This document shows positions 1-6,892 of a stretch of 33,082 nucleotides of DNA, one piece after another; position 1 is the stretch's first letter; every line of letters starts with the position of its first letter. The translations under genes and the position numbers were made by a program. The stretch comes from Clostridia bacterium (GTDB lineage Bacteria; Bacillota; Clostridia; Oscillospirales; QAKW01). The stretch covers positions 1 to 33,082 of the forward strand of contig JAFSCX010000003.1 of the NCBI GenBank assembly GCA_017436525.1, in the 5' to 3' direction. The notes beneath the pieces were generated by a model. That model searched no databases and was not told the origin of the DNA. It saw only the letters and a program-made list of their open reading frames with translations.

Positions 1-636
1 CAGATAACCGAGCCGACTGTGACCGCCGCAGAGCCAACGATAACGGCAAAGACAAAGGAAGAAACTAAAAATACGGCAACCCCAAAACCAACAGAGCCAT
101 CGGTGGCAGAAACTACAAAAGAAGAAACACCGACAAAAGCCAAAAAACCTCAAGAAGAAATATACGTGGATATTCAATGGCCGGAGATTGATTCTGCGGA
201 TATTGAAAGGCTTTTAATTGAGAAAATAAATGCCTACCGTGTGTCACAAGGTGACACAGCAGCGATGGTGCTCCCCGGACTGGCTGAGGTGGCACGGTAC
301 AGAGCGAAAGAACTTATAACGAACTTTTCCCACACAGACATTCGTGATGTGTGTAAAGAATTAAAATACGGCGAATTTGTAGATATGACACTCTACGGTA
401 TGACCACAGAGGATAGTTACTATCAGGGTTACAACCGAGAAGCCATAGGCATGGGAGATTGGTTCGGCACAGCGGAAAGTATGTCTGACCGCATAGCAGA
501 CGGCTTCCATCACAGCAAAGGTCATTGGGCATACGTTGGAAGTTCCGAATATCCCCACATAGCCGTAGGTGTAACCAAAGCAAACGGAAAATGGTATGTC
601 TGCGTATGCATGAGCGAGAAAAATTACGGTGGTTAA
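1..636 (+). CDS. CAP-domain (SCP/PR1-like) protein, 5' end outside window
   Basis: The frame is open from base 1, so this is the C-terminal 211 residues of a longer protein; the GTG at 19 is internal and has no ribosome site. The first 50 or so residues are a Thr/Pro/Glu/Lys-rich linker with repeated EPT and KEET units, typical of a stalk between a signal or anchor region and an extracellular domain. The rest matches a CAP fold: a helix ending RYRAKELITNFSHT, and near the C-terminus GHWAYVGSSEYPHIAVGV, which correspond to the conserved helix plus His and the H..YVGS...IGVGV segments of the family. Bacterial CAP proteins are usually secreted or surface proteins of unknown activity. It sits in the AT-rich mobile block, so it may be cargo. 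Family call is good; function is not known. Confidence 0.75.
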   Translation, partial: QITEPTVTAAEPTITAKTKEETKNTATPKPTEPSVAETTKEETPTKAKKPQEEIYVDIQWPEIDSADIERLLIEKINAYRVSQGDTAAMVLPGLAEVARYRAKELITNFSHTDIRDVCKELKYGEFVDMTLYGMTTEDSYYQGYNREAIGMGDWFGTAESMSDRIADGFHHSKGHWAYVGSSEYPHIAVGVTKANGKWYVCVCMSEKNYGG

Positions 637-645
637 AATTAATCG

Positions 646-681
646 AACAACATGGTGTCGATTTTGCTGCCCCATGTTGTT
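646..681 (+). terminator. Inverted repeat after the CAP gene, possible terminator
   Basis: A perfect 10-bp stem, AACAACATGG (646-655) with CCATGTTGTT (672-681), and a 16-base loop lies just after the stop codon. There is no good T-run after it, so intrinsic termination is only possible. Confidence 0.35.
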
Positions 682-752
682 AGTAGACTAATTCACATAA
701 GTATGTTACAATAAACTTATTAACTAATAACAATAACTTGAAAGGATAAAAA

Positions 753-1382
753 ATGGAATTACGTGATATATACAAAGAACTAAAAGATAAAAATTTTAAG
801 TTTAAAACCTATAATGATTTGAAAAAATATTTCCTCTCAGAAGTGGATTTTTCCAAAGAAGATGATCCTACTAAAATCAAAACACAAATCAATTCAGGAA
901 AGGATAATTTAAGTAGAGTTTGGCTTTTGTTTGCCAGTAACGACAAATACAATTGGGATTGCTTGCAAGTTGCGCACAGTAAAAATCGTGTTCGAGATGA
1001 GGTTAAGTCTGCGATAGAATATTTATTATCTGAGTATGATAAGGACTCTAATGAAGTTGCATATACAAACAGCGCTTTCTATAAAAATGTATGTCCAGAT
1101 GCGAAGGGAGAAGAATACCGTAAATGTCTTTATGGTAAAATAGGTTATGAATATAAGTATTTTCGTTTATGCTTTCTTAATGTAAATAAATATCTTGGGA
1201 TAGATAAAAACCAAGATTTCAATACCGATACAGAAAGAATCGCATTTATTTGCAAAAATCAGTATGCGGAAGCAAAAATAGCATATCAAACACTTGCGGT
1301 ATATTGGAGATTGTATCCAAGTGGTATTGATGGGCAAACAATTACATATATTGTAGAAAATCCAAAAGAATTTGAAGAATAA
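753..1382 (+). CDS. Unrecognised 209-residue protein in the mobile region
   Basis: The ORF starts at ATG 753 behind a good ribosome site (GAAAGGA) and ends just before a strong terminator, so it looks like a complete single-gene unit. I do not recognise the family. The protein is soluble, Lys/Tyr/Asn-rich, without signal peptide or membrane segment. It opens with a charged helical stretch (ELRDIYKELKDKNFKFK). Near residues 50-70 comes a Trp/Phe-rich segment (RVWLLFASNDKYNWDC), then a helix (RVRDEVKSAIEYLLSEYD), and a Tyr/Cys-rich second half. The base composition is much more AT-rich than the chromosomal genes after 7 kb. Its place between a surface protein and mobilization genes suggests accessory cargo. 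No function is inferred. Confidence 0.7.
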   Translation: MELRDIYKELKDKNFKFKTYNDLKKYFLSEVDFSKEDDPTKIKTQINSGKDNLSRVWLLFASNDKYNWDCLQVAHSKNRVRDEVKSAIEYLLSEYDKDSNEVAYTNSAFYKNVCPDAKGEEYRKCLYGKIGYEYKYFRLCFLNVNKYLGIDKNQDFNTDTERIAFICKNQYAEAKIAYQTLAVYWRLYPSGIDGQTITYIVENPKEFEE

Positions 1383-1396
1383 CTTACCCAGTAACA

Positions 1397-1440
1397 AACC
1401 CCTACGGATATTTTAAATATATCTGTAGGGGTTAATTTTG
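1397..1440 (+). terminator. Intrinsic terminator after the 209-residue gene
   Basis: A hairpin with a CCCCTACGGATAT arm and a matching ATATCTGTAGGGG arm (one G-T pair) is followed by TTAATTTTG. It begins about 15 bases after the stop codon. Confidence 0.8.
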
Positions 1441-1608
1441 TGCATTATTATAGTTTTCAAAGAACAAAAGTGAAATTTTGTTCTTAAGAGCAATTAATTT
1501 TTGCAATAATTTATGACACTCAAAAGAATATTTAGTGCTAAAAAAGATTAAAAAATACCAGAAAAAATTATTGTAAAACTCCCTCGAATCTTATAAAAAT
1601 TTAAGGCC

Positions 1609-1637
1609 TTGACAAAACTTTTGAAGTCCGGTAAAAT
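1609..1637 (+). promoter_or_regulatory. Strong promoter for the mobilization operon
   Basis: TTGACA at 1609-1614 and TAAAAT at 1632-1637 are separated by exactly 17 bp. Transcription would start near 1644 and give a leader of about 200 bases before the first small ORF and 370 bases before mobC. Confidence 0.7.
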
Positions 1638-1761
1638 AAGCATCCAAACTTAATAAGGCGATACAGTCTTCGTGTTATACATAGCCAAAATCGGCTTAAA
1701 ATCACAAGGCTTATTTTTATCTCTGTCGGTATGTTCTTTGACAAAAGCATAAACGCAAAAC

Positions 1762-1817
1762 AAATCCCTGCGCGGATACTGTCAAGGAATAACCATACAG
1801 TTTTTGCGCAGGGATTT
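1762..1817. repeat. Long imperfect hairpin in the mob leader
   Basis: AAATCCCTGCGC (1762-1773) is perfectly complementary to GCGCAGGGATTT (1806-1817), and ACTGT (1778-1782) pairs with ACAGT (1797-1801) inside it. The 3' arm runs into TTTA. It could act as a terminator or attenuator in the leader RNA, or as part of the transfer origin, since inverted repeats next to mobC are usual for oriT. Which one cannot be decided here. Confidence 0.55.
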
Positions 1818-1850
1818 TTATATTACATAGAAAGGAGTGATTATCAAAAT

Positions 1851-1997
1851 ATGACTGCGGTAGAACTCTATCCCGAAGGGATAGGCAAGCATATTGTTTG
1901 TATATACAGCGGCTCTACGGCCGCCGCTTTACAAACAGCTTGTCGGGGTGAACCCCGAACCCCAAATAATACGACTTCGGGGAATAAACAGCGGTAG
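1851..1997 (+). CDS. Possible 48-residue leader ORF before mobC
   Basis: ATG 1851 follows AAAGGAG at 1831-1837, which is a good ribosome site though 13 bases away. The peptide begins MTAVELYPEGIGKHIV and becomes Arg/Thr/Asn-rich. The DNA under it is full of inverted repeats: CTATCCC-GAA-GGGATAG at 1868-1884, a CGGGGT-GA-ACCCCG hairpin, and an AGCGGC/GCCGCT pair. The coding reading may therefore be incidental to an oriT-like structure. It ends 17 bases before the mobC start. Confidence 0.35.
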   Translation: MTAVELYPEGIGKHIVCIYSGSTAAALQTACRGEPRTPNNTTSGNKQR

Positions 1998-2012
1998 TAC
2001 GGCTGCCGCAGA
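1868..2012. other. Candidate origin of transfer (oriT) region
   Basis: Three close inverted repeats lie directly upstream of mobC and the relaxase gene: a perfect 7-bp stem with a GAA loop at 1868-1884, a 6-bp AGCGGC/GCCGCT pair around 1909-1935, and CGGGGT-GA-ACCCCG around 1944-1957. MOB-class transfer origins normally sit next to the relaxase genes and contain such repeats. I cannot point to a nick sequence with confidence, so the call rests on position and structure only. Confidence 0.35.
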
Positions 2013-2014
2013 AA

Positions 2015-2341
2015 GTGAGGATAACTAAAACCAACAACAAAACTAAAATGATTGCCATGCGTTTTCGTGAGAGCGACTATGTAGCAATCAAGAAAAAAGC
2101 AGAAAAAGTGAATATGAACTTCACCGAGTTTGTAACGGCAGCGGCAATGAATAAACCTATAACTGTTATAAACGGTCTTTCGGATGTGCTTAAAGAACAG
2201 AAAGCCATTGGCAGAAACATCAATCAGTTAACAACGCTCTGCAATATGGGCAAGATTGTATGTCCCGATTTGCAAGAACTAAAACAGCAATATGCCGAGG
2301 TGCTGACTACACTTAACGAGATAGTCGGGAGGTGTGGCTGA
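2015..2341 (+). CDS. mobC: MobC-like relaxosome accessory protein
   Basis: This 108-residue basic protein has the layout of MobC. An N-terminal ribbon-helix-helix-like segment (MIAMRFRESDYVAIKKKAEKVNMNFTEF, given here by its start at about residue 12) is followed by the family signature around GRNINQLTTLCN. MobC proteins bind oriT and help the relaxase open the strands. The start is uncertain: GTG 2015 gives 108 residues but has only a weak ribosome site, and ATG 2048 would give 97. The frame is closed upstream at 1985. The stop codon overlaps the relaxase start by one base (TGATG), so the two are translationally coupled. Confidence 0.85.
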   Translation: MRITKTNNKTKMIAMRFRESDYVAIKKKAEKVNMNFTEFVTAAAMNKPITVINGLSDVLKEQKAIGRNINQLTTLCNMGKIVCPDLQELKQQYAEVLTTLNEIVGRCG

Positions 2342-3684
2342 TGGCAACCTTTACAGCAATCCCCGAAAAGACACAGACCGCCACGGCAATGAAACGAGTG
2401 CTTGATTATGTTATGCAAGATAAGAAAACCGTCATAGACGGAATAAAGCTTGTAAGCGGTCAGCACTGTGTTCCCGAATCGGCATATCAGGAGTTTATGG
2501 CTGCCAAGCATCAATACGGTAAAGCAAAAGGTGTATTCTTTAAACAGTATGTACAATCCTTTAAACCCGATTGCAATGCTACCCCCGAACAGATACACCG
2601 CATAGGCTTGGAAACAGCAAAGTTGTTTGATGGGTTTGAGGTGGTTGTGGCAACTCACATTGACCGCGACCACTGGCATAATCATTTCGTTGTTAACTCG
2701 GTAAACTGTGAAACAGGCTATAAAATTCAAATCAATGAAAAAGGTTTGGAAGAGCTACGGCACAAGTCAGATGCAATCTGTCAGCAGTTTGGGTTGGAAG
2801 TATTAACACCCTATCAAAAGCCTAAACAAAAATCTATAAATCAGCGAGAATACCGCACCGCCTTACGCGGTGACAGTAAGAAGTTAAAGCTGACAAATGC
2901 AATAGATTATGCGGTAGCAACAAGCCGAAACAAAAAGCAGTTTATCGAGCAGATGAACAAACTCGGATACGGTGTGAAATGGATAGACCATTACAAGTAT
3001 ATAACCTATACTACACCGGACGGTCAGCGTTTTCGGGATAACCGATTACTTGATGACAAATATTTAAAAACTAATATGGAGGAATTATTTGCTTATGGAT
3101 ATGAACAATTTAAAACAGATAAATCAGATACAGCAGTTGACAAAGGATACGGTAGAAGCATTGACAGAACCGATACAGCCGATGTACTTGATGCTCAAAC
3201 CGGAACAGTACAATCTTCTGGCAAAGCACATTTCACAGACTGGAAATGCCATTGTAAGAAATACGGATTTGATATCCAAATTACCGACACAGGAATCTTT
3301 GGACGAAATGATGATGTACACGGTCAAAGACAATCTGTTTCAGGCTCGGAGAATAATGGACGAGAATATGAAGTCGATCCGATATTCAGCAGAGGTAGAG
3401 TCATCGAATCAGACACAGCGTTTGAAAGAGATGATGCACAAGGAACTGAAGAATATGATGAACGAGCTGAAAGCCAAGGATCTGACACCGTGGAAGCTCA
3501 AGCTGAAATGGGTAACGGTTGGGGCGATATTGCCGTCGATGCTTTGTATCTTGCAGCTGATATTACGATGATAGGAGAAACGGACAATAATGATAAACAC
3601 AAACCAAAATTTGTCCGTGAACGCAAACGCGGACAAAAGAAACAACAAAATAATGACAGCAATGAAATGCAGTTAAAAATGTAA
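2341..3684 (+). CDS. mobA: Relaxase / mobilization nuclease (MobA, PF03432 type)
   Basis: Relaxases nick one strand at oriT and stay linked to its 5' end during conjugative transfer. The start ATG 2341 has GGGAGG six to seven bases upstream; an in-frame GTG at 2332 is less well placed. The metal-binding motif is clear at residues 106-115 (HIDRDHWHNH), and Tyr23 in VLDYVMQ is the best candidate for the nicking tyrosine. Residues 1 to about 245 form the conserved domain. Beyond that the protein turns into a low-complexity Asp/Ser/Thr/Glu/Gly-rich tail, and exactly there a second gene (3089-3571) is encoded in the +1-shifted frame, which explains the odd composition. No coupling protein or type IV secretion genes are in view, so the element would need a helper for transfer. 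Confidence 0.9.
   Translation: MATFTAIPEKTQTATAMKRVLDYVMQDKKTVIDGIKLVSGQHCVPESAYQEFMAAKHQYGKAKGVFFKQYVQSFKPDCNATPEQIHRIGLETAKLFDGFEVVVATHIDRDHWHNHFVVNSVNCETGYKIQINEKGLEELRHKSDAICQQFGLEVLTPYQKPKQKSINQREYRTALRGDSKKLKLTNAIDYAVATSRNKKQFIEQMNKLGYGVKWIDHYKYITYTTPDGQRFRDNRLLDDKYLKTNMEELFAYGYEQFKTDKSDTAVDKGYGRSIDRTDTADVLDAQTGTVQSSGKAHFTDWKCHCKKYGFDIQITDTGIFGRNDDVHGQRQSVSGSENNGREYEVDPIFSRGRVIESDTAFERDDAQGTEEYDERAESQGSDTVEAQAEMGNGWGDIAVDALYLAADITMIGETDNNDKHKPKFVRERKRGQKKQQNNDSNEMQLKM
3089..3571 (+). CDS. Overprinted gene inside the relaxase: helical protein with C-terminal membrane anchor
   Basis: This frame lies wholly inside the relaxase gene but has good gene-like features. GGAGG at 3078-3082 stands six bases before TTG 3089 (or 12 before ATG 3095). 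The 158-160 residue product is amphipathic and probably coiled-coil for most of its length (for example QARRIMDENMKSIRYSAEV). It ends in a hydrophobic stretch, WVTVGAILPSMLCILQLIL, preceded by Lys residues, as in a tail-anchored membrane protein. The competing relaxase frame is low-complexity over the same bases. ColE1-type plasmids nest mbeB and mbeD inside the relaxase gene mbeA in the same manner, so a relaxosome accessory or membrane-tethering role is plausible but inferred. Confidence 0.65.
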   Translation: MLMDMNNLKQINQIQQLTKDTVEALTEPIQPMYLMLKPEQYNLLAKHISQTGNAIVRNTDLISKLPTQESLDEMMMYTVKDNLFQARRIMDENMKSIRYSAEVESSNQTQRLKEMMHKELKNMMNELKAKDLTPWKLKLKWVTVGAILPSMLCILQLILR

Positions 3685-3727
3685 AGGAGTGATAACCGTC
3701 ATAGTCCTATGAGTTCCGTGATGCCTT

Positions 3728-3898
3728 ATGAAAAAAGGTGGATGGGATATTCCGGATTATAAATTGGAAGCAATAATAAAATGTTTCTTGCCCGATATTC
3801 AAGAGTTCTTTGCCACAGACGAAGGCAACGAGCTCCGAGAACAGTACAAGTCGGGCAAGGAACAAAAAACACCACCACAAGCCGATAAAACGGCTTGA
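3728..3898 (+). CDS. Small 56-residue protein downstream of the relaxase
   Basis: ATG 3728 opens a compact frame beginning MKKGGWDIPDYKLEAIIK, followed by CFLPDIQEFFATDEGNEL, and ending in a Lys/Gln/Pro-rich tail. The text is protein-like, with an amphipathic helix and an acidic middle, and a stop at 3719 closes the frame upstream. The only nearby ribosome site (AAGGAG at 3683-3688) lies some 40 bases upstream, in front of a short overlapping frame that starts at ATG 3709 and stops at 3762, so translation may be coupled to that. The gene is followed at once by a strong hairpin. I believe similar short proteins accompany mobilization genes in other clostridial elements, but I cannot name a function. 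Confidence 0.5.
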   Translation: MKKGGWDIPDYKLEAIIKCFLPDIQEFFATDEGNELREQYKSGKEQKTPPQADKTA

Positions 3899-3905
3899 AT
3901 GCAAG

Positions 3906-3942
3906 CAAGAGCAGAGAGTGGAAACTCTCTGCTCTTGTGCTT
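3906..3942. terminator. Terminator between the mob operon and the convergent NTPase gene
   Basis: A perfect 14-bp stem, CAAGAGCAGAGAGT (3906-3919) and its complement (3924-3937), with a GGAA tetraloop. It ends the mobilization operon and lies 30 bases beyond the end of the minus-strand gene, so it may serve both strands. Confidence 0.75.
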
Positions 3943-3971
3943 TGTTATTCATAAAATAATCTTTACAAATT

Positions 3972-6416
3972 TTATATTTGTTTGCCATATCGATTCAATA
4001 CATAACTAACGGGACGCTGTTTTTGGTATTCATTTTCTAATAAATCATCTGGAATCAAACATTCACCAAGATATACTTCGATTTTATTTTTTCTTATGTA
4101 GTCAATGTCAAAATCGAATATGGAACGTAATTGTTCGGCATATATTTTTGCACCTTTGACAGAGGCACCATTAAATTTACATTTATTTAATTGCGCGCCT
4201 CTTAAATCTGCGTTGTCAAGATTTGCATTTGTGAAATTTGCACCATTAAGACGTGAATTTTTAAACGAACACCCAAAGAGTACAGAATTCGTAAAGTCAA
4301 TATTTTTGCAATTGGCATCATCGAAACAGCAAAGCGAGCAATCCGATTCAATGAAATACGCTCCAGATAAATTTGAACTTTTAAAATTTGCGTGTTTTAT
4401 TGATGTGCATTTCATTAATTTTCCTCTTAAATTTACACCTTGCAAATTAATACAGTCTAAATTTTTATTTAAAAAAGAGCAAATTCTAATACAATCTAAT
4501 GAACCTTGTCCTAGTTTTGTATATGATATAAATTGTTCTTTTTCTTCTTTGCTTAACAAATCAAAGAAATCTAAAGACTCAAAAGGATTAAGATGTTGTG
4601 AAATATAAGCAAAAACCAATCGCACAATATTTGCAAAAAATAGATAATAGTATTTATGAATCTTTATTAAATCAGCTTTGAATACTAATTTGTCATTAAA
4701 CTGACCAGATAAAAATATTTTTAAAACTTCTATAATTGGAATTGCTTCTTTATTTCTATTTGTTCTTACAAAATACTCAATAAAATCAATTATAGAAGAA
4801 TGTATGATTATATCGTTTTTGCAAAAATAATTAAGTTCTATGATTAACTCATCATAATTATTATTGATGCAACTTGATATAAATAAATTATACATGTTTT
4901 TTGCAATAAAATAACTTGGAATTGAATTATGCATAAAAGCATAATTATCGTCATCTTTACGGTACAACAAAAATTCTGATGTTATTTTGTTTGAATCTAT
5001 AGAATTTTTCTCATGCAACTCATCTATGAAAATTGTGGGTATCAAGTTATCTGTAGTGCATAACATATATTTAGAAATTTCAGTAATTACTTTTTCATAT
5101 TTTATCAAAGCCTTTTGAATGTTTCGAGCTTTAGAATTATATGGTGTAGTTAAAAATTTTGCGCCATCATTACTAAATACTATGTCATATAGCCTTGCTA
5201 TTTCAGTAATATGATTAAACTGTATATTATTGATCACACACGTATAAAGAACATACGGAATTAGAATAACTTTCCTGATATCAGGTAATAATTCATTAAT
5301 CTGTTGTGTAACAATCTCAATATTGCAGGATGGGTCGTATTGATTATATATTTTTAACCACTCTGATGCTTGTTCAACAGAAAATGGATTTAAATGAATA
5401 TCAAGAGTGTCTTTAAGATCGATTGTATAAAAGTAATTGGGTCTACTGGTGACTATTAATTTGCAGTTGTATTCTTTTAAATCATTGATCAAATATTCCA
5501 ATTTGTCTGATGCTACTGCACTAGACCATTCAGATTCATCAAGTCCGTCAATAATTAGTATAGCATCAGTTAAACAATGAGTTTTTAAAGATAAATATTT
5601 ACAAATATCATGTGGCGTCAAATTGTTATTTTTAAAACTTCGATCACTAAAACTAACAACATGTATTTGCTTTGAATTAATTTCATTATTAAAATAATGA
5701 TCATAAATTATTTTAGAAATCAAGGTGCTTTTGCCGGTACATTGATGTCCGAAGATAAACAAAGCATTTATTTCGTCAGAACAATTTATACCCTCTTTTT
5801 TTGACCAATGATCGAAATTTCCATAAATAAAAGCATCAATTAAATCTATTAAATCATTACGGAAACATTCACCATTATATAGGCTATAATTATTTGGGAT
5901 ATAAAGTTGATATAGAAATAAAGTAGAATTATCATTAGAAAAAACAATCTGTTGGAACTTTTCAAGATAGCGTTTTTTAATTTCTGAAATTTCATTTCTC
6001 CCAAACAACAATTTAAGTTTAATAAATTCCCATAAATGTTCATGCTCTCTGGAGGTTAGTTGCATTTGAAAATTATTTAGCCAACATCTAGCATCACTTG
6101 CGTTTATGGGATGTCCTACTGCTGTAGAAAAAATATTTGCCAAATTGGATTCGTCACAAATATTGATATTACTAGTTAATATGTTTTTTGATACTTGGAT
6201 ATATGCATCAGGATTATATTCCCAATTTAACTGATTGCATGTATTATAATGCGCAGCTTGCAAGCAATGTAACAATTGCCAAGATAAATCTTTCTTGTTA
6301 GTTGTCTCTTTGAATTTTTTGAAAGTATATTCTAACAATAAAGTAATAGAATTTGAAAAAAATTGTTGTATCCAAAAATTGTTTTCAATCAAAGATAGTA
6401 AATTTACAACATCCAT
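3972..6416 (-). CDS. NACHT/STAND-like P-loop NTPase with C-terminal pentapeptide repeats
   Basis: This 814-residue protein has three parts. The first 200 residues form an alpha-helical domain I cannot assign. A P-loop NTPase follows, with Walker A GHQCTGKST near residue 225 and Walker B ILIIDGLDES near 288, then TSRPN, the sensor-like segment common in NACHT NTPases. From about residue 655 come some 20 pentapeptide repeats (A/N-x-L/F, such as LNGANFTNANLDNADLRGA). STAND NTPases of this build act in bacterial antiphage defence, with the repeat domain sensing or binding a partner and the N-terminal domain as effector; that role is inferred here. ATG 6416 is preferred over 6425, since AAAGGA lies eight bases before it. 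The gene is very AT-rich, stands alone next to tRNA-Leu, and points toward the mob genes. Confidence 0.8.
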   Translation of the reverse strand: MDVVNLLSLIENNFWIQQFFSNSITLLLEYTFKKFKETTNKKDLSWQLLHCLQAAHYNTCNQLNWEYNPDAYIQVSKNILTSNINICDESNLANIFSTAVGHPINASDARCWLNNFQMQLTSREHEHLWEFIKLKLLFGRNEISEIKKRYLEKFQQIVFSNDNSTLFLYQLYIPNNYSLYNGECFRNDLIDLIDAFIYGNFDHWSKKEGINCSDEINALFIFGHQCTGKSTLISKIIYDHYFNNEINSKQIHVVSFSDRSFKNNNLTPHDICKYLSLKTHCLTDAILIIDGLDESEWSSAVASDKLEYLINDLKEYNCKLIVTSRPNYFYTIDLKDTLDIHLNPFSVEQASEWLKIYNQYDPSCNIEIVTQQINELLPDIRKVILIPYVLYTCVINNIQFNHITEIARLYDIVFSNDGAKFLTTPYNSKARNIQKALIKYEKVITEISKYMLCTTDNLIPTIFIDELHEKNSIDSNKITSEFLLYRKDDDNYAFMHNSIPSYFIAKNMYNLFISSCINNNYDELIIELNYFCKNDIIIHSSIIDFIEYFVRTNRNKEAIPIIEVLKIFLSGQFNDKLVFKADLIKIHKYYYLFFANIVRLVFAYISQHLNPFESLDFFDLLSKEEKEQFISYTKLGQGSLDCIRICSFLNKNLDCINLQGVNLRGKLMKCTSIKHANFKSSNLSGAYFIESDCSLCCFDDANCKNIDFTNSVLFGCSFKNSRLNGANFTNANLDNADLRGAQLNKCKFNGASVKGAKIYAEQLRSIFDFDIDYIRKNKIEVYLGECLIPDDLLENEYQKQRPVSYVLNRYGKQI

Positions 6417-6452
6417 ATTTTTCATCCTTTAATTATCCTATAATGCATCTTT

Positions 6453-6481
6453 ATTATATCATAACACTTGTGGTTATACAA
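6453..6481 (-). promoter_or_regulatory. Promoter of the NACHT/pentapeptide gene
   Basis: On the minus strand TTGTAT (6481-6476) and TATAAT (6458-6453) are 17 bp apart, about 37 bases before the chosen start codon. Confidence 0.65.
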
Positions 6482-6534
6482 ATAATTATTAGGAAAAATA
6501 TTCTAATATCACTTGCTGTTAAAATTTGGATATT

Positions 6535-6588
6535 CCTCAAAAAGAATAAATCCGAACCCATCTCCAACTATGAGAAGGTTCGGATTTA
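6535..6588 (-). terminator. Terminator of tRNA-Leu
   Basis: TAAATCCGAACC (6547-6558) is perfectly complementary to GGTTCGGATTTA (6577-6588). Read on the minus strand the stem is followed by TTCTTTTT, about eight bases after the tRNA end. Confidence 0.8.
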
Positions 6589-6595
6589 TACTGTT

Positions 6596-6679
6596 TGGTG
6601 CGGGCGACAGGACTTGAACCTGCACATCGGAGATACCAGATCCTAAATCTGGCGCGTCTGCCAATTCCGCCACGCCCGC
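6596..6679 (-). tRNA. tRNA-Leu (anticodon UAG)
   Basis: The minus strand gives an 84-base tRNA with an encoded CCA. The acceptor arms are GCGGGCG and CGCCCGC, the D-arm segment is TGGCGGAATTGGCAGAC, and the anticodon stem-loop CCAGA-TTTAGGA-TCTGG has anticodon TAG. A short variable arm and the T-arm AGGTTCAAGTCCT follow. It marks the composition boundary between the AT-rich mobile block on its 3' side and the chromosomal genes beyond. tRNA 3' ends are classic integration sites for mobile elements. Confidence 0.95.
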
Positions 6680-6681
6680 AT

Positions 6682-6892
6682 ATTTAATTGAATTGAGATG
6701 CCGCTCATCGGCATCCGCGCCGCGGAGTTTCTACTCGCGCTTTTTTTAATAGTGCGAGGTCGAAGATTCATCAACAAGACTTTTGCAACATCAAAAAATT
6801 CATCGCAGATAAGATCTGCTCGATATTTTTTGTGTTGCTGCAACTGCTGATTACTTCCTTCATCTGCCGCAGGCAGCGGAAGCAACCAGCAA
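6682..6892. repeat. Inverted-repeat-dense segment between tRNA-Leu and a tRNA-Leu fragment
   Basis: This 211-base stretch has no gene. It contains GATGCCG/CGGCATC (6697-6715). A long hairpin follows at 6785-6838, made of GCAACA, CAAAAAAT and GCAGAT, each paired with its exact complement around an AAG loop. A third structure, CTGCC/GGCAG within CTTCC/GGAAG (6854-6882), is enclosed by GTTGCTG (6834-6840) and CAGCAAC (6887-6893). The last arm ends at the very base where similarity to tRNA-Leu begins, which suggests an insertion into a former tRNA gene. Open frames across it are not credible. Confidence 0.6.
6746..6774 (-). promoter_or_regulatory. Possible promoter of tRNA-Leu
   Basis: On the minus strand TTGATG (6774-6769) and TATTAA (6751-6746) are 17 bp apart. 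The start site would be about 60 bases before the tRNA and would place the GATGCCG hairpin in its leader. Confidence 0.4.

Larger units (their letters stand above)
1441..1850. other. Gene-free AT-rich leader upstream of the mobilization genes
   Basis: No convincing gene is present in this 410-base stretch. It holds a strong promoter at 1609-1637 and a large imperfect hairpin at 1762-1817. An 88-codon open frame starting at 1731 runs straight through that hairpin and lacks a ribosome site, so I do not call it as a gene from there. Confidence 0.6.

Noticed and set aside
1731..1850. N-terminal extension of the small ORF before mobC
   Set aside because: It reads through a large hairpin and has no ribosome site; only the part from ATG 1851 is plausible.
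4105..4608. A 167-codon plus-strand frame opposite the pentapeptide repeats
   Set aside because: Its repetitive sequence mirrors the pentapeptide repeats in antisense; no ribosome site.
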